From Haplosporangium gracile (lineage: Eukaryota; Mortierellomycota; Mortierellomycetes; Mortierellales; Mortierellaceae), in assembly GCA_015499985.1 (NCBI GenBank), contig JAAAUF010000003.1, positions 43,387 to 107,386 of the forward strand: a DNA stretch of 64,000 nt. Direction: 5' to 3'. Shown here one piece after another: positions 48,070 to 60,647 of the stretch (the stretch's first letter is position 1; each line of letters starts with the position of its first letter). The translations under genes and the position numbers were made by a program. The notes beneath the pieces are model-generated. The model was not told where the DNA came from and searched no databases. It was given only the letters and a program-made list of their open reading frames with translations.

Positions 48070-48377
48070 GGTTATGAGAGAGTAGGGAGGGGAAAGGGAG
48101 GAACAAACGAAAACCTGCTCTTCCGACATTTTTATTCTCTCTCCCTCCCTCCCGAGTACTCTTGTGGACGGTAACACTTGCGATGGACAGGAACAAAATT
48201 TTGCGTCTAAACAAGCCACATCTTCTGGTGTATCTCGAACGTCACACTCACTTTAACGAGTTAAGGGGACTGAGACTGAATTCCGTTACAGTCTTTTCCT
48301 TTTCGGCCACTCACAACCAAAGCCAGACACCGCACTCAGACAAACTTTACACAGGAAGAAGCACTAAGTACGCCACC
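48070..48377. promoter_or_regulatory. Bidirectional promoter between the ADP/ATP carrier and coiled-coil genes
   Basis: 308 bases between divergent starts; the carrier side is C/T-rich in its own sense. The plus start has a good context (CGCCACCATGG). Confidence 0.5.
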
Positions 48378-51300
48378 ATGGAGGGCAGCTCAGCAACAAC
48401 TGCACAACCGACCATGGACGCGACAACTCCAGGCATAAACGTGTCGATCCCAACCACAATCTCACCCGCCGTTCTCAACGACGCCGTCAATGAGAATGTC
48501 AAGAACATCAAGCGCAAAGTCATCAGCGTCTCAAAACTCATGGAGATCTTCAAGAACAAAGAGTCTGGTACGTATTTAATACACTGGAAAACCCCCAAGG
48601 CAATTAAAATAAAAAATTGATGAGGACATGTTATAATGCAACAGTAAACTAACATGTCTTTATTCATTATTGTATAACATGGAATAGAGATGGACGCGGT
48701 CAAGAAGGACCTGGAAGACGCCAAAGCACAGGTCGTCACTCTTCAACAGGCTGCGGCGAACACACCTGCCGTAAACACTAACGAGGTCAACGAGCTCAAG
48801 GCAGAGGCGGAAGTGACAAAGACAAAGCTGAGAGAATACGAGGCGCAGGTCAACAAACTCTCGCAGTCTCTCAGATCCCAGCAGATGTTGAACAAGCAGC
48901 TCGAGGAGAAGATGCACGGACAGGAACGGCTCAACGCCGAAGTCTTGGATCTTCAAAAGAAACTCAACCTTGCCAACAAGAATCTCGAGCAGGCGAATCG
49001 CAAACGGTAAGGCTTTGACAGGATTTATAGTTATTTTACAGTTGCATACTAATTTGGCTCGTTTTCGCATAGTAATGCCGATATATATTTCTTACAATGT
49101 AGGAGTACTGAGGCAACAACACTGCGGGAAAAATTGATGAAGGCTACTGCAGAGAATACCGACAGAGTCACATGGATGGCGGAGAGCCGGAAAAAGTGGC
49201 TACAGGAGGAAGAAACCCGGAAAACCAAGCGCGAGACGGAACTGGAGAGCAAGATCGAGGAGCTCAGTGGTCGGTTGGAGGATGTTGGGACAGAACGGTA
49301 TCTCGACATGGAGCTGGCAAAAGAGGAAGTCAAAACTGCCGAGGAAAAGCATCAGAGGTTAGCCAAGAAGGTCGAAGAGCTGCACGAGAAACAAAAGGCG
49401 CTGAATATGGTCATCATTGACCTTCGGAACGAGAACTCGGAACTTGAGCGTCGACTGGAGAACCACCAGGACACTGAGGTGTTTATGGAGATGGGAAGTG
49501 CAGACGACTTTTTCGAGGAGATTATCCCCGAGCAAGGAGGAGGTGGTGGCGGCTCCCAGCAGACAACAGTGGTCAACACTGTTGAGCCTATCAAGTCGCC
49601 CATCATGACAGTCAAGTCACCCGTTCTGACTGCCAGGTCGCCCATCATGGTCAGGTCACCCATCATGGTCAGGTCACCCATTATGAGCAAGATATCAAAA
49701 CCAGCAGGACCATTGTCACCACCAATGGCACCTGTACAGCGTAATGCCGGCGACCTTTCAAAGCTGCAATTGGATTCAGCCTTGGAGTCCTTGGAACAAC
49801 TGAAGACTCAGTTTTCGATGCTTCGGTGGGTTGGGGGCAGCAAGGACGACAAACAGAGGATTGCAGTTTTAGAGGAGCAAGTCATGACGCTAACCAAGGA
49901 GAGGAGTGCTCTTCAAGAAACTCTCACACGCCAGCTCACGATATCGCGACCATTCGCCTCACCATCACCGCATATCCATCCTACAACCAGCATGTCAACG
50001 GTGACTGCTCCGACTGCAGATGACATTATTGCACGAGTCGAGCCGCCGGCAAGGAGGAGCAAGAAGAGACGAGTGGAAGAGGAGATCGAGGATCTGGAAA
50101 TGGAACTTGACAATGGCGTCGTCGCAGGACTCGATGATCGCCATGAAGATGTTCTTGCTCATGTAGAGGAAACTGTACAATATAACGGGGCAGTCGCGGA
50201 CTTGGTATCTTCGGCAACACCAGCGGTACCAGCGGGAACGGTAGCGTCAGAAGTACCGGAAGTACCAGCACGACGCAAGCCCGGGCGTCCAAAGAAGACC
50301 CTAGACGCTGTACCAGAACCGCTCAAGCAGAAACGAAAATACACCAAGCGGGAGACGAAGGCCAGTGCCAGCACAACGGACTTTTCGCAAATGGAGATCA
50401 GGAATATCTCTGTTAACCCACTCACTCCGTCAATCACGAACCCCCTTGCCTGTAAGTGTTTTTTTTTATGAACTATGGTGGATATTTTGGTTTGTGCTCA
50501 CTGGTTTGCCTTTGATAACCAACGCCACTCGCCATTGTCATTATAACTTTAGACTTCTCGTCATTGATGAACTCGCCCATTGTCGACGACAGCCAAGCAC
50601 ATACGAAACTGGATATCATTGCGACCATTTTACCGGCCAAACTGGATGCATTGTTTGAGGCTGTACAAAAGAAGATCCCCGATATTGCTTCTGCCGTCAA
50701 AGCATACAGGAAGAAATCCATTCATTATAGCGACAAAGTCAAAGCTTGGTCGCTTGACGGATTCGACGATATTACAATTTGCAGAAGCTTTTCTGATCCA
50801 GAGACCAACATTGCCCTCTTGATTTGTCTCCTGGACGCACGGTTCCCAGATGTAAGCTCCGAAAGGATAACATACAGTATCTTTCCGGAATGAGATATTA
50901 ATATCGATCCACTAAAACTGACAATCTTACATTCTTTGGTCTCGATTTGCTAGATGTACATCCCCTCAAAGTTTTACACGTTTGCGTATGAATCGATATT
51001 GCATGGCGCAACCAAGGAAGATCGAATAGAAACCACATCGTACGCATTTTTAATGTTAGATGTCGTCGTCAACAGATATGCTCAAGGATTTACTTACGAC
51101 AATGCCAGACACTAATCGCATATCTTGTTACCTTGTCTTGATCTATAGGATTTTGTTGAGAGTGCTGACAGCGGTGTACCAAGTAAAGAACGACCCGCAG
51201 CCCATCCAGGTCCTCGCCTACGACCTTTTGCGCGAGACAACCATCCCCAAAGTGACTCTCTTCCTCTCCGAGACTATCGCCGCCGTTTGGCCCTCGATAT

Positions 51301-52177
51301 TTGTCATTCCACCCGGAGCCAAAGATGAAGCTGGTATAGATCATTTTTGTTCTTTATATATATATATATTTCATTTGTTGCCTGGTCGCCCTTCAGGTTG
51401 TCGTTATACCAACTAACAATCTTGTGCATATTCTTTGAAATACTTTAGATCCTCGACGGCTAATGTTCACAGTCTTCCAAGCAGTCCTTGGATCTTTGCA
51501 GGCTGGTGCTGGCGAGGGTACAAAGGTATGGTATTATCATAATAATAAGGTATTGTTGTGCCGTTGACTCCATCTACTCTGACTCTTGCACTGACAAAGC
51601 TTTTTTCTTTTGCTTGCAATTATAATAGAACTACTTTGCGACATTTACCAAGAAATGTGGATGGCCGGTTACCGATGAGGCGCCTTATATGGATGAGGTG
51701 ACTAAGAGCATTATGGATAGTATACTTGCACCAAGCTTTGTTGACAAGTGTCAAACAACACCAGGACTCGAGTTCTCGATCCGCAAGGCGCTCGAGCTTC
51801 TGTTGATCTATGCATACGATTGGGAAGAGCTTTTCAACGAGGTTCTTAAGCCCACCTTCTTCAAGCAAATCCTCGACCCTACTCTCCACAAATTTGCCTT
51901 GCCGCTTGTGGCATCGGTTGTTCGGGAAGCACGTTGCAAGTCCTTGGATGTAGACGACCCGACTGTGACGAACGATACCCGTCCTGTTTTGCAGATGCTC
52001 AATGCGATTTTGAAGGCTGATGCGACTTTGAGCCACCAAGCGCAGTCGGCACTGGCGATTGTGGCGTTGAGCAATGGTCAGAGGGAGCAGCTGGTGGGGG
52101 TGAACCAGTGGTATGAGGGGTTGAGGCAGGCCGAGCGAGTGTCTATGCCCCGGGCCCTTCAAGATGTCCTTGCATAA
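48378..52177 (+). CDS. Coiled-coil protein with conserved helical C-terminus (possibly ICE1-like)
   Basis: Eight exons: 48378-48567, 48688-49006, 49103-50451, 50553-50851, 50954-51039, 51149-51333, 51449-51525, 51629-52177, phase-consistent, 1017 residues. Residues about 65-350 form a long coiled coil (LDLQKKLNLANKNLEQANRK). Next come SPIM-type tandem repeats, a second short coiled coil, basic patches (ARRSKKRRVEEE; ARRKPGRPKKT, an AT-hook-like motif) and a globular helical C-terminal part of about 400 residues (KLDIIATILPAKLDALFEAV; YDLLRETTIPKVTLFLSETI; WPSIFVIPPG). The architecture recalls ICE1 of the little elongation complex, but this is a weak resemblance. Chromatin or transcription work is inferred from the KKRR and GRPKK motifs. 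The initiator lies in a strong context. Confidence 0.75.
49592..49688 (+). repeat. Tandem 18-21-base repeats encoding SPIM-type units
   Basis: Five units with the pattern [A/AA]GGTCRCCCATCATGGTC or close, encoding K/R-SPIM/SPVL-xxx. Two adjacent 18-base units are identical apart from one base. Each unit offers an SP phosphorylation site. Confidence 0.85.
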
Positions 52178-52927
52178 TTGCGTACCCCTTCTTCTTTCTC
52201 CTGTCTCTATTATTACCACTCGTTACTGTACGATACGATGTACCATAGTTTGCATACCACGCCATTTCAACCAAAAATTGAGAGCCACTCACGCAATTCC
52301 ATATGATGATGCGAGCCCATGATTTTTCATGTGTACGAAAATGGAGATGAAATCGCGAACGCGCAGAGCGTGTCCGCGTGTTCTTCGTGTGTCTGGTCGG
52401 TCTCGATCGCGTCACCCTTAATTAATCAGGCAAGACAGACGCAATTTTTTTTTCTTCGCTGTGCGGGGTGGACACGAGAGGACCAAACGACTAGCGAGAG
52501 AACGAGAGAGTGACTTCACTCTTGGCTAGAATTGAGTGGACTGCCGCCCAACGGACTTTTTTTCCCTTTGCTCAATGAGTTGTTGTTAATGCCTTCTTCT
52601 TCTTCCTCTTCTCTACCCTCTATCCCTCCGTCTTCCTCGTTTACCTTCCATCTGTCTCTTTACTTCACTCACGCACCCGTACAATCAGTCATCTCTCATC
52701 AACAAATCCCTCCCCCCTTTCCTCTTCGCCTTGTGCTCCACAGTCTAACAAACTTTGGACAGGCAATCGACCCTCCACCTCTTTCCCTCTGTCAACCCAC
52801 TCACCCATCCTTTATTCACTTGACCCTCGCCATCCAACCAACAAAACAACAACAACAAACAAACAACAATAACAACACAATAGTCTAAGCCCGAACGCCT
52901 TTTTTTCTCTCTCTCTACTCCACAACA
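52178..52927. promoter_or_regulatory. Intergenic; C/T-rich promoter of the APSES gene
   Basis: 3' flank of the coiled-coil gene to about 52450. From 52560 to 52925 the plus strand is strongly C/T-rich with an AAC/ACA-rich leader just before the start codon. Frames here are translations of that tract. Confidence 0.5.
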
Positions 52928-55900
52928 ATGGGCGGCGACAGTAGCAATGGCAACATCTACACGGCGATTTACTCGGGCGTGCCAGTCTACGAGCTCATGT
53001 GCCGCGGAATCGCCGTTATGCGTCGCACCCACGACTCGTTCTTGAACGCCACTCAAATCCTCAAGGTTGCCGGAATCGATAAGGGCAAGCGGACAAAAAT
53101 TCTTGAGCGTGAAGTTCTAACGGGACCCCATGAGAAGGTCCAGGGTGGATATGGCAAGTACCAAGGAACCTGGTAAGGATGATCTTTTGTTGATATTTGA
53201 CAGTTGCTACAACCTTTACCCCGCGAAAAAAGAAAAGAAAAAGAAAAAGAAAAAGGCGCCATTATCATCTTTCCCTACGCAGTTCGGGACAAGAATCGAC
53301 TTTGGTCTGTGCCAGTTCATTCGTACTAAGCGCGTATTGTATCAATTTTTTCTTTCCTCTATTGTTCTTTTCATGATTCCTTGTTTCCCCACTGTCTTCT
53401 CTTCTGAAACTTTTTCTGGGCTTTCAAACAATTTAAACAACATCAACCCACTAAATAACTAGGGTTCCGTTCCAGCGCGGCAAGGATCTGGCGAAGCAGT
53501 ACAAAGTCGAGCCCCTTCTCCGTGACCTCTTTGATTTCCAGATTCCCGAGGGACATGATGCGATCACGCCGTCCAAGGAAATGTTTCAGGCAGCACTCAA
53601 GGCCAAAGAGCGACCCAAACCCATCGCGGCAGTGGCGCCCAAGGCAAGTCCATCCGCTAAACGTAGCCGGAATAGCCCCGCACTGACCCCAGGATCAGCA
53701 GGATCCTTCAATCACGCCCCATCCATGACACCCTCGCCACTCCATCCATCCTTCAACGCGCCTTCGCCAATGATCCCGTCTTCGCCACAGTGGCCTGCAG
53801 ATCAACCGCCTAGGAAACGATTCAGAACCAACAACTCACCACCACCTCTGCATGAGTTTGACGACGACGGTCGTTCTCACAACTATTACAACCAAGGGCC
53901 ACCACCGCCTCCTTCCCATCACCACCATCATCGTCAACACTCAAGCCAGCATCACCCACCTCATCACCCATATCACAGCGGCTATGGGCATCAACAACCG
54001 TACCATCCACCCCACCGCGGCGATCCTTATTCCGAGTATGGAGTAGATTATGACTCGGGACGTCGATCAGGACACATTATGGCACCAGTATATGACGAGC
54101 CTCCTCTGGAAGGAGCGGAAAAATACAGGACCATTCTTATGAGCATCTTTTTGAATGACGATCAGGATCCGATCCCCGATCTCCTCACCGACCCTGTCTC
54201 TCCTTCCGACCTCGACATTAACCTTGTGATCGACGATCAGGGTCACTCAGCAATGCATTGGGCGGCGGCCTTGGCGCGGATACCTGTTCTGGAACTCCTT
54301 GTCCGAAAGCAGATTGATATTCGTCGAGTGAACTACAATGGCGAATCGGCGTTGATTCGCGCGGTGCTGGTGACCAACAACTTTGACAAGCAGTCATTCC
54401 CGATTCTGTTGAGCCTACTTCACCAGGCCATCCCTTTGGTCGATCGCAAGAACAGGACATTACTTCATCATATTGCCATCACCGCTGGAATCCGGGGCAG
54501 GGAGCAGAGCTCACGGTACTATATGGAGTGCCTGCTTGAGTGGATTGCTCGTCATGGTGGAGATTTTGAGTCGATCGTGGATGTTCAAGACAGAAATGGA
54601 GATACGGCCTTGACGATTGCTGCTCGTGTTGGGGATCGCTATCTGGCTAAAGTTCTGATGGACGTTGGTGCCAATCGGGACATTGAGAACAAGGTCGGCT
54701 TGAAAGCCGATGATTTTGGTGTTGATGACATCCAGGTAACCGTCATTTTTGCCAAGCCATAGCCTCTTGCTTCGTGTGAACACGTTTTTTGAGACAGGTG
54801 TACTTACGCCGTGGTTACTGCTTTCTTTTTTTGGACACATCCGAATATTATTAGTCAACACGTCAACAACAACCCCGCCCATCCAGCAGTAGTAGTGCCG
54901 CTCTAACAGCCCCAGGACTAGGCATTAAGGAAGACTTGGACAAGTTGGCCAAACACGAAAAGCGAGGAGGCGATATTTTGAATGGTATGAGCACAATTTT
55001 ATTGTCTTTCATTTGACTTGGTCATGCGACTGAGTGGCATATGTGTATCTTTGGAATCTCATGACTGCACTGACCTATGGACTGACCAACACCCCTTTTT
55101 TCTATGATCTCATGGAACAAAAATTTGTTGTGACAGTGGTACAAAAAATGCTGGATGAACTGGATGGAGAGTTCTCCCATGAGATTATGGCCCGACAGGG
55201 ACAACTCCAGGATGCCTTGGGGCTTCTTCGTCAGGCGACTGCAGAGCTGTCCGAGACTCGGCGGAGCATCAAGCAGTATCGGACACAGTCGTTACAGTTG
55301 ACAGAGGCTCAGCACAAGATCAACAATTTGGAGCAGGCGTTGGAAGAGGAGACCAAGAAGGCGCGTAGTCTTCCCGGGTATGCGGGCCTTGAGCGGCGCG
55401 AGGATGGATCCGTGGTGAATGATGTTGATGTGGATGCTCACTTTGCGGTGCCTTCCTCAACAGTAAAGAAGGATACAGAGGAGGAGGATGGCTTGAATAA
55501 CGGAACATCAGCTACAGAAAAAGCGTCAGCAACTACAGCGACATTGTCAACGACAACGAAGGAGGCAGAGTTGCAAGAAGAGATTTTGCGTTTGAAGGCG
55601 CGCATCCACGCGTATGAGCAGCATTCGAAGGAGCTGTCGAACGAGCTGGTCGAGATCAAGGACAAGTCTTTGGACAAGGAGCTACAGTGCCGCAAAGTGA
55701 TTTCGATCTGCTGTAGCATCCCTCTGGAGAAGGTTGACGAAATGCTTGTGCCGTTGACACTTGCGGTGGAGAGTGATGGCGCTAGTTTGGACCTGTCGCG
55801 TGTTGCTGGGTTCATGAGCAAGGTCAAGCAGCAGGATGGCATTGCGTCTATCGCCGCTGCTGCCGTCGGCGGCAGTGGCAGTAGTAATGCCAACGGTGCT

Positions 55901-56008
55901 GGTGGTAGCAGTGATGCTGCTGCTCCTGTTGCTGCTACATCTAGTGCCGCCTCCCCAGCCGTCTCGCTCGCGTCGACCGCTTCTTCCGCCCTCCCCGTCA
56001 CCCTTTAA
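52928..56008 (+). CDS. APSES/KilA-N ankyrin cell-cycle transcription factor (Mbp1/Swi4/Res family)
   Basis: Four exons: 52928-53172, 53463-54735, 54855-54984, 55137-56008, phase-consistent, 839 residues. The N-terminal APSES DNA-binding domain (about residues 10-105) shows [56 protein letters not shown] and [12 protein letters not shown]-rich linker follows, then ankyrin repeats at about 260-430 ([60 protein letters not shown]), a coiled coil, and an A/S/G-rich end. In yeasts such proteins pair with Swi6/Cdc10 and drive G1/S genes through ACGCGT (MCB) boxes. The intron splitting the DNA-binding domain interrupts a Trp codon (TG|G). Confidence 0.92.
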
Positions 56009-56251
56009 GAGCCTTTTCGTTATTCATTGTTAGCTGTTGTTTTTGTTCTCGCATATCTCTTTCTTTATTTCTTGCTTAGTTCTGTTCTCTTGTCGTATTT
56101 ATCGTTTCTTTCATCTGTACCATCATTTTTTCTCCCCCTCTAGTCTTTCTCAAAAGCGCTTATTTTTTTTATCAGCCATCACATTTTTTTTTTTTTTGAA
56201 CAAACACACGCAAAAAAAAAAAAAAAAAAACGAATGCATAAAGGTTAAAAT

Positions 56252-59200
56252 CTATTGGTAGAGGTTCCAATGGCCAGGATTGGACTCCTGTTGATGCTTA
56301 TAAGGATGTTTCTCAGGGGGTCGGGAGAGCATGGGGATCAGCGTCCCCTCGATATCCATCATGGATGACATGGGCCGTGTCATGGGCAGACTTGAGAGCA
56401 TCGTCCCGCCTGGCAAGATCACCGACGACATCGATGTCGAGTATGGGTAGCTCGGCATCTCGAACGTCATATCCAAGCTCTTTCCATTCCCGCTGGCTTT
56501 ACTTCTGTCTCTATCGCCACTACTACCGCAGTCGAATGATCCGCGTCGCGAACCGGAAGCGGAGCCGGAGCCGGAGCCGGAGGTGAGGTAGCCCGAAGAG
56601 ACGGACTTACGCCGAGCGAGTTCGAAGCGCTTGTCTTGGGTGAGTAAGACGTCGGTTTTATCGGTGTTTTTGGCTTGTCCCCGGGTGGGGACTTGTTTTA
56701 GGAAGGGAAGGACTGGGCGGGCATCAAAAAGTCTGTCGCCGAGTTTTATCTTGATTTTCTCGGAAACGAAGTTTGAGGCCATCTTCCGGATGAATTTCCC
56801 AGATAGATTCTATTTAGAATGGGTTCAAAAGAAAGAGAGGATGAGTATGGTAGGATTGAAAAATCATCGCGTACAACGAATAAAAGAGGCAGGGGTACGC
56901 CGCGTCGTTCTGGTAACAATAACGACAAAAAAAGAAAAAAAGAAGAAAGAAAGAAGGAAAGAATAAAAAAAAAAAAAAAGAAAGCATAAAAAAAAAAAAG
57001 AAAGAGTGAACGTACTCGGTTGAAGAGGAGTTGGTCTTGTTGCTGGGATGCCGTCACGGCAGCTTTTGCAGGGGGACCACGACGCTCGAATTGGATCCGG
57101 AAGAGAGCCTCGATGTCGGTTGCAGAGTTTGAGGGGAGGTCGTAGAGGAGCGAGGCGAGACTGATCGAGTCCAGGACTGCTTGCGTCGCACCGTGGCCTG
57201 ATGATGGCAGGAGCTGTTTGGGATGGGGATGAAAGGAGGGAATGTGGTTGGTTAGAGAGGGCGAAGCTATTCGTTAGAATAGAAGATAGAAAATAGAAAA
57301 AGCTAAAAATCTAGTGCCTAGAAAAAAAAATGGATCACGTACCTTGTGGCAAGCTGATTCAATAAGGAAAATTGTGATGTACAACAATATAGACATAGAA
57401 GGGTATTGTTAGAAACTAGTTCTTCTACATGCCACCATCGTCATCAAATACAACCACGCAAAAAAACCAAAAAAAACCCCCCCTTACAGTCACCAAGGAG
57501 GATGGTCCGCCCGAAATGCCAGGTATGATAAAACTTCTCCTCAACAACACACATCGTCACCATCTTCCTCGAAGTCATATCAATAATATCCCCAAACGTC
57601 CCGCCAAAGGGACTAGCTTGTTCCCGGATCGACTCATCAATTCCATACTGGGTATCCAAACTTGACCATGTCCGGTCATTCGGAAGATCCTTCAGTTCAA
57701 GGGGTAGCCTGAAGATGTGGCTGTTGGCAGATACCAGGACTGGCGGGTACTTTTGAAAATTGGTTTGGGAGCCGTTTGAGCTGGAGGAAGAGGAGATTTT
57801 GGAGAGACGTCCGAAAGATTGGCGTTTTTTGAGGTTGAGGTTGAGGTTGACGTTGTTGGCTGTAGAAGTGGTGATGTTGGAATTGGATGATACACCATTG
57901 TCGCTCCCTCCGCCTCCATTGCTGTAACTCTGAATATTGCTGCTGTAGCCTCCATGAATCGACGACGAAGAGTTGGATGAAGGTGGACTGTACGAGGTTC
58001 CCGAAAGATTCGAGAATTGACGATGTGCTCCTTCTTCTCCAGCTCCATGAGTTGACGATGGCGAATGAGGCATGTCAAAGACAGATGATGTTGTGGTGTC
58101 TGTGGTTGTTTCCCGGAGATGGTTCTGCCCATTCGACTTCGACTCCTCTTTTTTCTTCTTGGTATTGCTGGGGTGGATTGTTGACGGCATTGGCGACGTG
58201 ACACCCCATCCGAACCTCCTTCCCTCCATTGGAACCCACCACACCTAAAAGTTCGTAAATGCGCAAATACATTGTCAGCTTATGTTTTCCACGGCAATGA
58301 TAGACTTTCATGAATACAATAAGGCCCTTACCATGCAGTTGGTGTCGCGGGGCATGACTAGCATGAGCTCACAGCTCTTGGACGCCAAGATAGGATACTG
58401 TTTGACCGAAAGCGGTTCGGTAACGCCCACAATACACCTCTGATCTAATATAGGCAATGCATAGTCCTGAGGATGGACCCCCTTCTTTGTCTGCTTCTTG
58501 ATCTCGGTATACATGGCTTTCCGAATCGGCGACGCACCACCATCGGCCGCAACCAGGATATCGCCATTGTAGGTTGACCCGTCCTCGCACTGGACCTTGA
58601 TCCCTTCACTGCTCTGCACTGTCGAGGTGACCCGTTTGGCAAAGAGGATTTTGTAGGCTGGGATGCGGGACAGAAGAACGTTGTATAGCTTTGGACGGAA
58701 TATCGTAAGGGTGTCGTAACCGTACCTAGTAGCACATACATATCATTCAACACAGAAGAGAAACAAAAACGAAAGAAAATAAAGGGAGGGAGAGAGATGG
58801 ATTAAATGTCTGACGAATGAGCTACAATGTTCTTTTTTTACGCCTTATCTGCCGGCCGTTGTATTTTTTGTGTGCAATTCTAAAACAATACAGACCCCAC
58901 ACACACGTCGTCGTTCTTTTTTTTTTTTTTTTTTTCCTTCTCGTCCTTCTGTTTCTTGCATTTTGAGTCCTTCTCTTTGCGTACTGGTATTTTGTTTCTC
59001 CAATGGGCATGTGCAAGAAAGGGAGTCAGAGAGAGAGGTGCATGCATGCACAGTCAGACAATACCACTGCAGGCTCATTTTTTCATTAACAGGAAAAAGG
59101 AAAATGGACCATGCAAGATAGATAGATTGGAGGAAAAAAATATTTTGTGCAATGAGTATACGATAGATAGTGTGGATGTGGAGAAGAGCATCCAATCCAA

Positions 59201-60647
59201 TAGTGCCCATGGACTAATCTGACCAACCACCCATTCGACTGTTCGATTGGGTCCGTCTATGTGTCTCTCTCCTTTCATCGTTCTTTTTTCTCTGTGTGCC
59301 ATTTTGGCTTTGTGTCACCTTTCATCTATCCATCGATGATGGTCAAATGTACCGTCGCCGCGCTATTACCCATTCTTTCTTTTCCCTTTGATTCACCAAA
59401 GGTCCCTTACAGCCGCTTGCTATTGCCTGTCTGTTTGACTGCATGGTTGAGCCCAGAAAAATTGCGACAACAAAACCAACAACCTCACACGCACTCTTCA
59501 AAAGGGTACGTACCTTTTTCATTCAAAAAACAGTTTCACACGGTACCCCTTTCAGTTTTTCTTTCCATGTTGTAACACACCAATGGAATGGAAAAACAAT
59601 AAAGCAAGGTGTACGATGGAAAAAGAAGAGTAGAGTGGTGTGAGTGATGTGGAGAGGGTCTGACGACTGCCCTTTGATGTAGACTGCAGAGGAAATAGAT
59701 GCATTAGCACCAAAGGTACATTTATGCATATATGATTAATGAGGGTAGGAGAGAGATAGAAAATAAAAGCGAGTAAGGGATGAGATGCAAGAACCGGATG
59801 GTGTGAATGAATGAATATTGGGAAGAGTAGACGAATAGCCTGCTCTCCTTCGCTCAATGGTTGTTTTTTGTTATGTTTTTGTTTTGTTTTGTTTTTTTAG
59901 GTCAATTCCTCTTTTCCCTTTTTTTTGCGACAACCATTTCAATGCCATAAATGCATGAACCTTTTTCATCCTCTGCTACCTAAGGGCGTAACACCAAAGG
60001 GTACAAACAAACCCAACCAAACGTTTTGATTGTTATTGTGTGCGCTCTTTTTTTTGATTTTTTTTTTTGTTGATCTTGTCGCTCTCTCTCCCTCCCCCCA
60101 CCCCCTTGGTCGCTTCTTCTTTCTACTGTCCTCCATCTTTCTCAGGCCACTTATTTTCACACACATAGACAGCTCAAAACGTTTGCGGTTTTTGGTTCAT
60201 TTCACTGCCATTTTCAACCGCCTCTCCTTATCCTTCCCCCCTTTCCACGCTTTCCTAATGAGTTTTTTCACATAAAGTCAAACCCTGTCTCTCCATCTGA
60301 ATAAAGTAATATCTGTCTTGTTTAGCGTAAGGACCGTTAGTGATCTTAGAAAGTTACCTTTCTTTGGCGTAGTCGATGTTGATACGACAAATCTTGTTGA
60401 GTTTGTAGTCCATGAGAGTAACGCCCGTCATAAAGTTTGAGTGCCGGATCAAGTCTTCAAGCAAACCCAATTGCTCAAACGCTCGCAGGACAGGGGGTCC
60501 CAAGTAGACGACTGCCCCAAGCGGTCGTATTTCGCCTGCTGCTTCGAGGATGAGGTAGTCGATCCCTGCTCGTTCGAGCATTACTCCTAACGAGAGACCT
60601 GCTATCCCACCGCCTGCGATTATCACCTTGAACTGCGCCGGTGCCAT
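56252..60647 (-). CDS. FAD-dependent monooxygenase (PHBH/salicylate-hydroxylase-like fold)
   Basis: Six exons (minus): 60358-60647, 58332-58725, 57488-58244, 57343-57353, 57016-57213, 56252-56809, phase-consistent, 735 residues. The Rossmann GxGxxG motif is VIIAGGGIAGLSLGVMLERA at residues 8-27; the DG motif is VAADGGASPIRKAM; the GD motif LLGDSCHKLLPSSGHGATQA is assembled from three exons. The family uses NAD(P)H and O2 to hydroxylate aromatic or terpenoid compounds; the substrate cannot be read. An S/N/G-rich insertion of about 130 residues sits between the DG and GD motifs (from NTKKKKEESK), and a C-terminal S/G-rich tail is added. Intron 1 is about 1.6 kb. No signal peptide or membrane helix stands out. 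Its start is followed upstream by minus-sense C/T-rich DNA. Confidence 0.88.
58726..60357 (-). other. Exceptionally long intron 1 of the monooxygenase gene
   Basis: 1632 bases against about 50-165 for most introns here. Donor GTAACT and acceptor TACTAG join YAKER to YGYDTLTIFRP without a missing piece. The interior holds poly-T runs, a perfect 14-bp palindrome GTGCATGCATGCAC at 59038-59051, and no exon-like coding motif. Confidence 0.8.

Noticed and set aside
5042..55618. Scattered ACGCGT (MCB) boxes, for example near 5042, 6368, 24616, 31870, 34896 and 55612
   Set aside because: They fall mostly in introns, 3' flanks or coding sequence, at a frequency compatible with chance, so no link to the APSES factor is claimed.
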